From Steroidobacter gossypii (GTDB lineage: Bacteria > Pseudomonadota > Gammaproteobacteria > Steroidobacterales > Steroidobacteraceae), in the NCBI RefSeq assembly GCF_016801985.1, contig NZ_JAEVLS010000002.1, forward strand, positions 1,178,001-1,242,000: 64,000 nt of DNA. The letters are read 5' to 3'. This document shows, in pieces, positions 52,705-62,268 of the stretch. The notes beneath the pieces are model-generated. The model saw nothing but the letters and a program-made list of their open reading frames with translations, did not search any database and had not been told where the DNA came from. The first letter of the stretch is position 1; every line of letters starts with the position of its first letter. The position numbers were made by a program, and so were the translations under genes.

Positions 52705-53510
52705 GCGTCGCAATGCTCGTCAATGGCGAGAGCTCGCCGCTCGTCCGTGCCGATGATCGCGGCCTGCAATACGGCGACGGACTGTTCGAAACGGCGCTGC
52801 TGGTCGGCGGCCGCGTGCGATATTTCGACGATCATCTGAATCGTTTGTTCAGCGGCTGTGAGCGCCTTGGCATCGCGCCGCCTGAAGAGCAGACGTTGAG
52901 GACGGAAGTCGCGAAGGTCACGGCCGGCGCCGAGCGTGGCGTGCTCAAGATCACCGTGACGCGCGGTGCCGGCGGTCGCGGCTATCGACCGAGCGGTTCG
53001 ATGCAGAGCACGCGCGTGGTGGGGCTTCATCCGTTCAATCCCGCGCCCAAAACACCGCTGCGTTTGCGATGGTGTGATATCCGTCTCGGTCGCAACCCGC
53101 GTCTGGCAGGTATCAAGCATCTGAATCGTCTCGAGCAGGTGCTGGCCCAGAGCGAGTGGCGCGAAGGCGAGGCCGACGAAGGCGTGATGCTGGACACGGA
53201 AGGCGAAGTGGTCTGCGCGACTTCCGCCAATCTGTTCGCCGTGCGTGATGGCGCGTTGATCACGCCCGATCTGCGCTTCTGCGGAGTGCGTGGCGTGATG
53301 CGCGCCCAGGTCTTGAAAGCCGCCGCCACGCTGCGACTCACGGTGAGTGAAGAGCCGCTGTGGCCGCATGACCTCGAGACTGCAAGCGAAGTGTTCATCA
53401 CCAACGCCGTGCGTGGCATCCGATCGGTCGCCTCGCTCGATTCGTTGCAATGGAGCGAGACCCGCGTGGCGACACGCCTCGCGAATGCTCTGTCGCTGAG
53501 CGACACGTAA
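52701..53510 (+). CDS. pabC: Aminodeoxychorismate lyase
   Basis: This 269-residue PLP enzyme of fold type IV releases pyruvate from aminodeoxychorismate to give 4-aminobenzoate. It has GLQYGDGLFETALL near the N-terminus and the PLP lysine K139 in RLAGIKHLNRLEQVLAQ. The cofactor-binding EGEVVCATSANLFAV and the C-terminal EVFITNAVRGIRSVASL are present. D-amino acid and branched-chain aminotransferases share the fold, but the context between pabB and mltG is diagnostic. It overlaps pabB by 4 bp. Confidence 0.93.
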   Translation: MSVAMLVNGESSPLVRADDRGLQYGDGLFETALLVGGRVRYFDDHLNRLFSGCERLGIAPPEEQTLRTEVAKVTAGAERGVLKITVTRGAGGRGYRPSGSMQSTRVVGLHPFNPAPKTPLRLRWCDIRLGRNPRLAGIKHLNRLEQVLAQSEWREGEADEGVMLDTEGEVVCATSANLFAVRDGALITPDLRFCGVRGVMRAQVLKAAATLRLTVSEEPLWPHDLETASEVFITNAVRGIRSVASLDSLQWSETRVATRLANALSLSDT

Positions 53511-53525
53511 AGGATCTGCCCGGGA

Positions 53526-55200
<1,675 letters not shown>

Positions 55201-55203
55201 TCC

Positions 55204-56268
55204 ATGGCAAAGAAAGACGAACAACCCGCACCGCAGCCGTTGCCAAGTCCGCGCTTGCTGCCGTGGCACTCGGCGGCGATCTCACAACTGCGCCAGGCGT
55301 GGTCGGCGAATCGTTTGCCGCACGCCATTCTCGTGCAGGGCGCGGAAGGTTTAGGGAAGAGCTCGTTTGCTGCCTGGCTGGCCGCAGCCGTGCTGTGCGA
55401 GCGATCGACGCCCGAGTCGCTCGATGTGTGTGGCTCGTGCGCGAGTTGCGCGCTCATCAAAGCCGGCTCGCATCCCGACCTGCTATGGGTGGCGCCCGAA
55501 GAAGACAAGACGCAGCTGTCCGTCGATCAGGTGCGAGCGGCATGCGAGAAGCTGTCCAAGACCAGTTTCCGCCAAGGCTACAAAGTCGCGATCATCGAGC
55601 CGGCGCATCAGATGACGCCGGGCGCCGCCAACAGCGTGCTCAAGACGCTGGAAGAGCCGACGCCCGGCAGCTTGTTGGTGCTGCTCACTTCGCGCCCGTC
55701 GAGCTTGCTGCCCACCGTGCGCAGCCGGTGCCAGAAGTTGACCATCGCGCGGCCCTCGGAATCCGAAGCGATGGCATGGCTCCAGCAGCTGTCAGGCAAA
55801 ACCGTGTCGCCCGCGCTGCTGACTTTCAGTGGCGGGGCGCCGCTGCGAGCGCTGGCGTACGCCGACGGCCAGTTCGAGGCGTTGAATCAACACATGCTGA
55901 AATCCCTACGGGATTTGCTGAGCGGGGAGGCGGATGTGACGCAAGTCGCCGCCGAGTGGGAAAAAGACGCGCTCATCGATCGGCTGGTGTGGCTCGATCT
56001 GTGGCTGAGCTCGCTCGCCCGGGCAGCGATTGCCGGAACTGACGAACGGGTCACGTTCCCAGGGGGACCTGCGCACTTGCCAAGCCCGTCGCGGCCGTTG
56101 AACATAAGCGCGCTGTACAGCATGGTGGATCGCACGCGGGCCCTGAAGGCGCAACTGGCTCGCACGGCGCTCCAGCGCGAGCTGGCCGTAGAATCCTGGC
56201 TGATCGCGTTACTGGAAGCGCTCGCTCCGTCCTACCGGGGCGGGGCGCCCGTGGCACGCGCCGGATGA
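55204..56268 (+). CDS. holB: DNA polymerase III delta-prime subunit
   Basis: This 354-residue clamp-loader subunit has a modified P-loop region AILVQGAEGLGKSSF. A zinc-binding cysteine cluster lies at about 76-90 (CERSTPESLDVCGSCASC). The sensor-region ANSVLKTLEEPTPGSLLVLLTS and the SRC-type RSRCQKLTI follow. It matches the family in length and sits between tmk and a PilZ gene, the usual gammaproteobacterial order. Confidence 0.94.
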   Translation: MAKKDEQPAPQPLPSPRLLPWHSAAISQLRQAWSANRLPHAILVQGAEGLGKSSFAAWLAAAVLCERSTPESLDVCGSCASCALIKAGSHPDLLWVAPEEDKTQLSVDQVRAACEKLSKTSFRQGYKVAIIEPAHQMTPGAANSVLKTLEEPTPGSLLVLLTSRPSSLLPTVRSRCQKLTIARPSESEAMAWLQQLSGKTVSPALLTFSGGAPLRALAYADGQFEALNQHMLKSLRDLLSGEADVTQVAAEWEKDALIDRLVWLDLWLSSLARAAIAGTDERVTFPGGPAHLPSPSRPLNISALYSMVDRTRALKAQLARTALQRELAVESWLIALLEALAPSYRGGAPVARAG

Positions 56269-56308
56269 AAAACCCCAAGTCCTCCGCAAAGAGTCGTCGG
56301 AACATCGC

Positions 56309-56665
56309 ATGGTAATGCGTCAACCCAGCAGCAAGCCCGGCTTGCTGACGCTGACAATCAAGGACAAGAGCGCCTTGTACCTGGCGTACATGCCGTTCGT
56401 GAAGAACGGCGGCCTGTTCATTCCGACCAACAGCAACTATCGGCTCGGCGACGAAGTGTTCATGCTGCTGAACCTGATGGGCGAGGACGAGAAGCTGCCG
56501 GTCGCCGGCCGCGTGATCTGGATGACGCCCAAGGGCGCGCAGGGCAAACGCACCGCCGGTATCGGCGTGCAGTTCAGCGAACAGGATCGTGGCAACACCC
56601 AGCGCAAGATCGAAAGCTATCTGGCCGGCGCGCTAGGCGGCGATAAACCGACGCACACGATGTAG
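56309..56665 (+). CDS. pilZ: PilZ-domain protein (type IV pilus assembly/c-di-GMP family)
   Basis: This 118-residue single-domain protein has LTIKDKSALYLAYMPFVKNGGLFIPT, YRLGDEVFMLLNLM, VAGRVIWMTPKGAQG and RTAGIGVQF. It lacks the RxxxR and D/NxSxxG c-di-GMP-binding motifs; GGLFIPT replaces the latter. That is the PilZ type that acts in pilus biogenesis without binding c-di-GMP. The tmk-holB-pilZ order supports this. Confidence 0.9.
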   Translation: MVMRQPSSKPGLLTLTIKDKSALYLAYMPFVKNGGLFIPTNSNYRLGDEVFMLLNLMGEDEKLPVAGRVIWMTPKGAQGKRTAGIGVQFSEQDRGNTQRKIESYLAGALGGDKPTHTM

Positions 56666-56705
56666 TCGAAGATCGGCGCGGCCCTGACGTTTCACATTCG
56701 CAGCG

Positions 56706-57770
56706 CTAACGTTTGATATCCGCGGCGCTGAGGCCGCCCTTCAATACAGACGCATTCAAATCCCGCTCGGCGAGAATGTAAGCCGCGGCGGAGCTGCGAC
56801 GTCCCGTGTCGCAGACCACCACGTAGTGCAAGCTCGGATCCAGCGATTTCAACTTCAGCCGAATGAAATACAGCGGCAGATTGATCGCGCCTTGCATGTG
56901 GTAGTTGTCGAACTCGCTCGGCAGCCGCACGTCCAGCCATTTGCCGCCCTGGACGATGATCTTCTGTGCCTGCTCGAACGTCACCCACTGCAGCATCGGC
57001 TCGTTGAGCAGTTTGCGGAAATCGTCTTTCGCAAGGCGCATCAGCGCGCCGTCGGTGAGCATGGTGATGGTGGCGTTGCGCTTGGCGTCCGCGATCAGCG
57101 CTTCTTCGCCGAAGGTGTCGCCCATGCCGAGCTCGGCGAGCTTGATGCCGGCTTTGTTCAACGGCGTCTCGCGCGTCACCAGGCATTTGCCCTTGACGAT
57201 CACATAGAAATAATCGCCGTCGTCGCCTTGTTTGATGATGATGTCGCCGGCCTTGGCGTCGAGGCGCTGCATGCGCATGAAGATGGCCTGGATGTTGGCC
57301 GGCGGAATGCGATGGAACGCCTTGGTCTGCAGCAACGTGGTCATCCAGTCGTCGTTGTCGGCGGCTGGCTGATCGCCGCTCGAGCTCAGCTCGCTCACTT
57401 CGTACGAGCCGGTCTGATCCCAGGTGAGCATCATGTCCAGCATGTCGCTGTCCATGGCCATGAACTCGACACGATCGGAGACGGCGCGGGCGCTGTAGCG
57501 GCGGGGGGTGAAAGGGGCGATGGGATTGCGGGCTTCAGGAGAGCCGCCCCGCACAATGGTGACAGAGCGATCTTCGTGCAGCAGCTCCAGGGCGCCGCTC
57601 ACCAGATAATACGTACGTTTGTCGCTATCGCCTTCCTTGAATAAATAGCGCCCCCCGGGCAGCTCGCGCAGTACCGTCTTGCGCGCCAACGACTGCAGAT
57701 TCTCGGACTTTAATCCGTCGAGGGGGGAAAATGACCGAAGCAGGCCAATGTCGAGCGGCTTGCTCTCCAT
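56706..57770 (-). CDS. Two cyclic-nucleotide-binding domains fused to a rhodanese domain
   Basis: This 354-residue cytoplasmic protein has no DNA-binding domain. The first cNMP-binding-like domain is at ~10-115 (LPGGRYLFKEGDSDKRTYYLVSG). The second is at ~145-262 (KAGDIIIKQGDDGDYFYVIVKG, with a cNMP pocket-like FGEEALIADAKRNATI). A rhodanese domain covers ~265-354, with an active-site-like C320 in VVVCDTGRRSSAAA. The ATG at 57770 is chosen because it begins the conserved region. It may couple cyclic-nucleotide or redox sensing to persulfide/sulfur transfer. The phosphate-binding Glu and Arg are kept only in the second domain. Confidence 0.85.
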   Translation of the reverse strand: MESKPLDIGLLRSFSPLDGLKSENLQSLARKTVLRELPGGRYLFKEGDSDKRTYYLVSGALELLHEDRSVTIVRGGSPEARNPIAPFTPRRYSARAVSDRVEFMAMDSDMLDMMLTWDQTGSYEVSELSSSGDQPAADNDDWMTTLLQTKAFHRIPPANIQAIFMRMQRLDAKAGDIIIKQGDDGDYFYVIVKGKCLVTRETPLNKAGIKLAELGMGDTFGEEALIADAKRNATITMLTDGALMRLAKDDFRKLLNEPMLQWVTFEQAQKIIVQGGKWLDVRLPSEFDNYHMQGAINLPLYFIRLKLKSLDPSLHYVVVCDTGRRSSAAAYILAERDLNASVLKGGLSAADIKR

Positions 57771-57873
57771 GTGTCTCCAGTGTCGAGGGGTACCAGTTGC
57801 GCCGACAACGTTCGGAGCTGCCAGGAATGGTAGCACAGCCGATCTGGCGTCACGGCGGCGCTACCAGGGGCGA

Positions 57874-59913
57874 TCAGCGCAATAATTCCCAACCTTCGTC
57901 CGGAGCAAAGCGGTCACCATGGACGCTTTGTAACTCTTGTAAGCGTGCGATGACGGCGTCGATGCCGCGATCGCGGGCGTATTGCAGAGGGCCGCCGCGG
58001 AACGGCGCGAAACCTGCGCCAAAGATCACGCCGGCATCGATCAGATCCGGATCTTCTACGATGCGTTGCCGCAGCACGGCCACGGCTTCGTTGATGAGCG
58101 GCAGCAGCAGCCGATCCTGCAGATCATCCGGCGCGCTCTGGCCCGTGTACGGCGGCTTCACCGGCTTGTCGTTCTGCCAGACGTAGAAACCTTCACCGGT
58201 CTTCTTGCCAAATTTTTTCTGTGAGAAGGGCGTGGCCAGCACTGGCGGCACGTCGGTTCCGGTTGCGAAGAAAACTTTTCCTACACTCATGACCACATCG
58301 AGACCGACCACATCGGCCAGCTCGATCGGCCCCATCGGCATGCCGAACTCCTCTGCCGCGCGATCGATCAGCGCCAGCGGAATGCCTTCCTGCGCGGCGC
58401 GCACGGCCTCGCTCAGGTAGGGCATCAGCACCCGGTTCACGAGGAACCCCGGCGCGCTCCGGCACGGAATCGCCAGCTTGTCGATCTGTCGCGCGAAGCC
58501 CAAGCCCGCCTGCACCTGTTTGGGATCGGTGTTCTGCGCCTGAATCACTTCGACCAACGGCATGCGCGCAACGGGATTGAAGAAGTGCAAGCCGACCAGC
58601 CGCTCGGGTTGCGCGAGTTTCTCGGCCAATTGTTCCAGCACGATGCTGGAGGTGTTGGTGGCGAGCACCGCATTCGGTTTCAGTTGCGGCTCGATGCGGG
58701 CGTACAGCTCGCGCTTGGCCTCGAGGTTTTCAAAGATGGCTTCGATCACCAGATCCGCGCGCGGGACGCCTTCGCCTGCAACGTCCGCTTTCAGACGGCC
58801 GAGCACTTCATCGCGCTTGGCTTGATCCGGATAACGTTTCTCGAAGAACTTGCGAGCCCGCTCCAGCGCGGGCGCGACGAATTTTTCTTCGCGATCCTGC
58901 AATGTCACGCTCAGGCCGCGGGCCGCACACCAACTCGCAATGTCTCCGCCCATCACCCCTGCGCCGATGACGTGCACATGTTTGATCGGCTCGCCGGCGC
59001 CTTTGCCGGTGGATTTGAGCCGCTCCTGCAAAAAGAACACACGCACCAGATTGCGCGAGGTCGGCGTGCACAGCAGGTGCGCCATCGAGCGTGCCTCGGC
59101 TTCATACGCGCGCTCGCCGGAGGCGCCGTATTCCTGCCACAGCTCGATCAGTTTGTATGGAGCGGGGTAGTGATCCGGGCGCACGCGACGCGCGACCTGT
59201 GAGCGCATCTGGCCTGCGAGAATCGGCCGGACGAGGCCCAGGTTGAGCAGGCGATCCTTCAGCGACGGTGTCTTCAAAGCCGGCGGATTCAACGCCACCT
59301 GTCGTGCCACCGCATGCAACTCGGCGGCAGGCGCGAGCCTGTCGACCAGGTTCATCTGCAGTGCCTGCTTGGGTCGTACGTTGCGGCCCGTGAGCATCAG
59401 ATCCATCGCGGCGATGGGGCCGGCAAGCTGCACGGCGCGCACGGTTCCGCCCAGCCCCGGATGTACGCCGAGCTGGACTTCGGGAAAGCCGAGCGTCACC
59501 GACGGATCGTCGGCGGCGACGCGGTAGCGGCAGGCGAGCGCGACTTCCAATCCACCGCCGAGCGCGAAGCCGTTGATGGCCGCGACGGTGACGCAGCGGA
59601 GCGCGGCGAGCTTGTCGATCACGTGCTGGCCCTGGCGAATCATCTGATACGCCTGGTCCGGCGAGGCGAGCCCGACGAAGCCCTTGATGTCGGCGCCAGC
59701 GATGAATCCGTTCTTGGCCGAGGTCACGATCAGCGCCTTGGGCGGCGTGCGCGTGAGCGTGGTGAGGATGGCGTCGAGCTCCTCCATCACCTCGCGCGAC
59801 AGGCTGTTCACCGCCGCGTTGGCTTTGTCGATGATCAGCCAGGCGACGCCATCGGCTTCGGTCTGCAAACGCCAGTGCAGGGCGCCGTGATCGGCGACAG
59901 AAGGAGTATCCAT
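57874..59913 (-). CDS. fadJ: FadJ-type 3-hydroxyacyl-CoA dehydrogenase / enoyl-CoA hydratase
   Basis: This 679-residue bifunctional beta-oxidation enzyme has a crotonase domain at residues ~10-190. That domain has the oxyanion/active-site segments FIAGADIKGF, FALGGGLEVALACR (E123) and FPEVQLGVHPGLGGT (E145). The HAD domain begins at about 315 with the NAD-binding IGAGVMGGDIASWCA, and carries LATNTSSIVLEQLA and GLHFFNPVARMPLVEVI. The C-terminal NRVLMPYLSEAVRAAQEG and PMGPIELADVVGLDV are typical. No thiolase gene is adjacent. It overlaps none of its neighbours; the EEP gene ends 8 bp upstream of its start. Confidence 0.92.
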   Translation of the reverse strand: MDTPSVADHGALHWRLQTEADGVAWLIIDKANAAVNSLSREVMEELDAILTTLTRTPPKALIVTSAKNGFIAGADIKGFVGLASPDQAYQMIRQGQHVIDKLAALRCVTVAAINGFALGGGLEVALACRYRVAADDPSVTLGFPEVQLGVHPGLGGTVRAVQLAGPIAAMDLMLTGRNVRPKQALQMNLVDRLAPAAELHAVARQVALNPPALKTPSLKDRLLNLGLVRPILAGQMRSQVARRVRPDHYPAPYKLIELWQEYGASGERAYEAEARSMAHLLCTPTSRNLVRVFFLQERLKSTGKGAGEPIKHVHVIGAGVMGGDIASWCAARGLSVTLQDREEKFVAPALERARKFFEKRYPDQAKRDEVLGRLKADVAGEGVPRADLVIEAIFENLEAKRELYARIEPQLKPNAVLATNTSSIVLEQLAEKLAQPERLVGLHFFNPVARMPLVEVIQAQNTDPKQVQAGLGFARQIDKLAIPCRSAPGFLVNRVLMPYLSEAVRAAQEGIPLALIDRAAEEFGMPMGPIELADVVGLDVVMSVGKVFFATGTDVPPVLATPFSQKKFGKKTGEGFYVWQNDKPVKPPYTGQSAPDDLQDRLLLPLINEAVAVLRQRIVEDPDLIDAGVIFGAGFAPFRGGPLQYARDRGIDAVIARLQELQSVHGDRFAPDEGWELLR

Positions 59914-59921
59914 ATTGTTCT

Positions 59922-60665
59922 TCAGGTTCGCGGTCGGATGTTGAAATCGCAGATCAGCGGCCGGTGGTCGGAGAACCGCACGTCCGGCACATCGAATTGA
60001 GTGACCTCGATGCCGTTGGAGTACAGCACGAAATCCAGCTCCTTGCGGGGCCGGTGGCTCGGGTAGGAGGGCAGGCCGAGCCGATTGGCGCTCTTCAGGC
60101 CCGAAGCTTCCATGAACAGATAGATCTCATGATCGCCCCAAAAGGTGTTGAAGTCGCCGGCCACGATCACCGGCTTGCTGGCCCGCTTCACCAGTTCGTG
60201 CAGGTGTCGCAGCTGGTCGTGGCGATGGCGGAACTTCAGCGACAGGTGCACCAGAAAGATGGCGCACTCCTCTAGCTCCAGCTCGATGATCAGCCGCTTG
60301 ATGCCGGTCTCGAAATAGTGGAAGCGCTCGCCCTCGACGCGCGGGGCGGCGAGGAACGCGTTGCCCTGTTTGCGCACGATGGGCATCAGCTGGTTGATCG
60401 AGGCCGTCCCGTATTTGCACTGGTAGGTGGAGTAGTGGCCGAGCGAGTCGGCGATCTGCTTGGCCTGGTTGACCAGTCCCGAGCGGATCGAGCCGGTGTC
60501 GATCTCGATCAGCCCGACCAGGTCGGGATCGAGCGATTTGAGCCACTGAGTGATGCCGTTCAGGACCTTGGAGTTGCTCCGGAGGTAGCCCGCGCCTGGC
60601 ACCGGCAGGTGGAAGGCCGGGCCGAAACCGGTGGCGTACCGGATGTTGTACAGGACGAAGCGCAT
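59922..60665 (-). CDS. Endonuclease/exonuclease/phosphatase (EEP) family protein
   Basis: A 247-residue metal-dependent phosphodiesterase-like protein. The EEP motifs are MRFVLYNIRYATG (Asn), DLVGLIEIDTGS (catalytic Glu), VIVAGDFNTFWGDHE (Asp/Asn) and the C-terminal FSDHRPLICDF (Asp-His). The substrate could be DNA, phospholipid or phosphoinositide; none can be chosen from sequence. No signal peptide is seen. ATG 60665 is taken; GTG 60680 is possible. It is upstream of fadJ on the same strand and divergent from the TIR-like gene. Confidence 0.84.
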   Translation of the reverse strand: MRFVLYNIRYATGFGPAFHLPVPGAGYLRSNSKVLNGITQWLKSLDPDLVGLIEIDTGSIRSGLVNQAKQIADSLGHYSTYQCKYGTASINQLMPIVRKQGNAFLAAPRVEGERFHYFETGIKRLIIELELEECAIFLVHLSLKFRHRHDQLRHLHELVKRASKPVIVAGDFNTFWGDHEIYLFMEASGLKSANRLGLPSYPSHRPRKELDFVLYSNGIEVTQFDVPDVRFSDHRPLICDFNIRPRT

Positions 60666-60798
60666 CTTGTTCGCGGGCACTCAACTCGTCAGCTTAGATC
60701 ATGGACATGGGGGCGTCATGATCGAAAGGCAGGGGCCGCATTCTACAGCAGCATTATGGATTAGAATGGCCCCTCCAACGCGGCGGGAGCCAGCAAGA

Positions 60799-61257
60799 GT
60801 GGGCAGCATTTCTCAACACGATCCGGTGCGGCTGTTCGTCAGCCATGCGTTCGAGCCCTCGGACGATTATCACCGGGTGTTCGAGTACCTGGAGAGTTCG
60901 CACAACTTCTACTACCGCAACTGTAGCAACCCGGAGTTCGCCACCAGTTCGCGCGAAGCCATGAAGGAAGAATTGCGCAAGCAGATCAACCTGGCCGAGG
61001 TGGTGATCGTGCCGGCCGCCCTGTACGTGCGGCATCGGGAGCTGATCGATTTTCAGCTCAATTGCGCCAAGGGGCTGGAGAAGCCGGTGATCGTGCTGGA
61101 GAAGTTCGGGGTCAAGGAGAAGGTGCCGGTGCAGCTGGAGGCGCTCGGCGATGAGATCATCGAATGGAACGAGCGCTCCATCGCGGACGCCATCCGGCGT
61201 CAGGCCCGTCACGAGGACACGGCCCGCTGGGACGTGATCGACTTCAAGCTCGACTGA
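60799..61257 (+). CDS. TIR-like (MTH538/DUF1863, ThsB-related) domain protein
   Basis: A 152-residue protein consisting almost wholly of a TIR-like domain. It opens PVRLFVSHAFEPSDDYHRVFEYL (betaA and following helix). The middle stretch NFYYRNCSNPE and the EELRKQINLAEVVIVPAAL region follow, then KGLEKPVIVLEKFG, the typical MTH538/ThsB ending. Proteins of this family act in nucleotide signalling in Thoeris-type defence, but no ThsA-type effector is nearby. GTG 60799 has a GGGAG site 10 bp upstream. ATG 60766 is an alternative, though TAGAAT there looks like a -10 element. Confidence 0.72.
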   Translation: MGSISQHDPVRLFVSHAFEPSDDYHRVFEYLESSHNFYYRNCSNPEFATSSREAMKEELRKQINLAEVVIVPAALYVRHRELIDFQLNCAKGLEKPVIVLEKFGVKEKVPVQLEALGDEIIEWNERSIADAIRRQARHEDTARWDVIDFKLD

Positions 61258-61282
61258 GGCGCGTCCGTGCGGTCGCGCCGGG

Positions 61283-61621
61283 CTAGTCCTCGCCGACCGC
61301 GCGCAATTTCGGTGCACGCTGGGCCGCCTGCAGGCGCGCCAGCACCCCAAGCATGCCGACGATGCGCACCGCGCAGCCCCCAGCTTCCGAATCGGACATC
61401 TTGCGCACCGTGGCCTGAATGGCCGTCTCGCCCTTCATGGGGCGGACACAACACATACTGCTGGACAGGGAATTGAATTCGTCGCGGATCTCCCGCGGCA
61501 GCTCGTCTTCTTCCAGATCCGCCAGGTGCTCCCGGAAGGCCTCGGCCAGGCGATGCTTGATCGGCCCGGCGGAGGCGAGCACCAGTGTCGCCGCGAAAAA
61601 ATGCTCCCAGGCGCTGCTCAT
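61283..61621 (-). CDS. Conserved-looking hypothetical protein
   Basis: This 112-residue soluble protein begins MSSAWEHFFAATLVLASAGPIKHRL, mostly helical with acidic stretches (FREHLADLEEDELP). A notable Cys pair lies in SSSMCCVRPMKGETAIQATV, and a further Cys in GGCAVRIVGML. No family was recognised. The ATG is well placed and codon use is like the neighbours. It is convergent with the TIR-like gene (25 bp apart). A transcription-related or metal role is possible but not shown. Confidence 0.6.
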   Translation of the reverse strand: MSSAWEHFFAATLVLASAGPIKHRLAEAFREHLADLEEDELPREIRDEFNSLSSSMCCVRPMKGETAIQATVRKMSDSEAGGCAVRIVGMLGVLARLQAAQRAPKLRAVGED

Positions 61622-61969
61622 TCAACTGACTCCGCAATGGGTTAGCCGCTGATGGCGCCAAGGATCACGTCGATCGTTCGTGCAACAACAACGGCGAGCG
61701 ATAGCTGAGAAATACGTGGGTCGCCGCGCCGGCATTTCTCCCGTCCGCTCAAGCGACTAGAGCCGGAATATACTCCAGCGACTTCGAAAGGCAACGGCCC
61801 GGCGACGGTTTTTTGGCGATGCGATTGATATTGCCGGCAAATGTGGTCGCATTGCTTAGGTAGTGCTCGCCAGCAGCTCAGCACGATGCGCAACCGGACC
61901 GCTTGAGCGGTTTAGACTATGCCCTCATATCAGTGCATCGGAAGTGGTGGGCCAGCCAACGAGGTGACC
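61622..61969. other. 348-bp intergenic stretch, nothing recognised
   Basis: Between the hypothetical gene and the DksA-like gene. A minus-strand open frame of 83 codons (61642-61893) lacks a good start site and is not believed. No tRNA-like fold, repeat or clear hairpin was found. Confidence 0.4.
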
Positions 61970-62236
61970 ATGGCGACGGGTTGGGCCGGCGACGGCGCCG
62001 TGCAGGATCAGATCGATGCGACCGTCAAAGACGCGGTGGAACGCGCCAAGAGCCAGCTGTCCGCTGGCCCCGGGCTGACTCATTGCGCGCATTGTGGCGC
62101 CGGGATTCCTGAAGCCCGGCGCAGGGCGCTGCCCGGCGTGCGCCTGTGCGTTCCCTGCCAGGAAGCCGAAGACAAAGACAACGCAGCCTTCACCGGCTAC
62201 AACCGGCGCGGCAGTAAGGACAGTCAGCTGCGCTGA
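61970..62236 (+). CDS. Short DksA/TraR-type C4 zinc-finger protein (YbiI-like)
   Basis: This 88-residue protein has an N-terminal helical stretch and a C-terminal C4 zinc finger. The ligands are C39 and C42 (HCAHCG) and C60 and C63 (RLCVPCQ), separated by the conserved IPEARRRALPG. It lacks the long coiled coil of true DksA, which fits the YbiI-type short family. The ATG at 61970, with GAGG 5 bp upstream, gives exactly 88 residues, the family length. A role at RNA polymerase or elsewhere is unproven. Confidence 0.85.
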   Translation: MATGWAGDGAVQDQIDATVKDAVERAKSQLSAGPGLTHCAHCGAGIPEARRRALPGVRLCVPCQEAEDKDNAAFTGYNRRGSKDSQLR

Positions 62237-62268
62237 TCGGAAACATCGAAGTCATAAGGGCGCTTGGG

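Noticed and set aside
61642-61893. 83-codon minus-strand open frame in the 61.6-61.9 kb gap
   Set aside because: Poor start context, no hydrophobic or domain pattern, and unlike neighbouring codon use.
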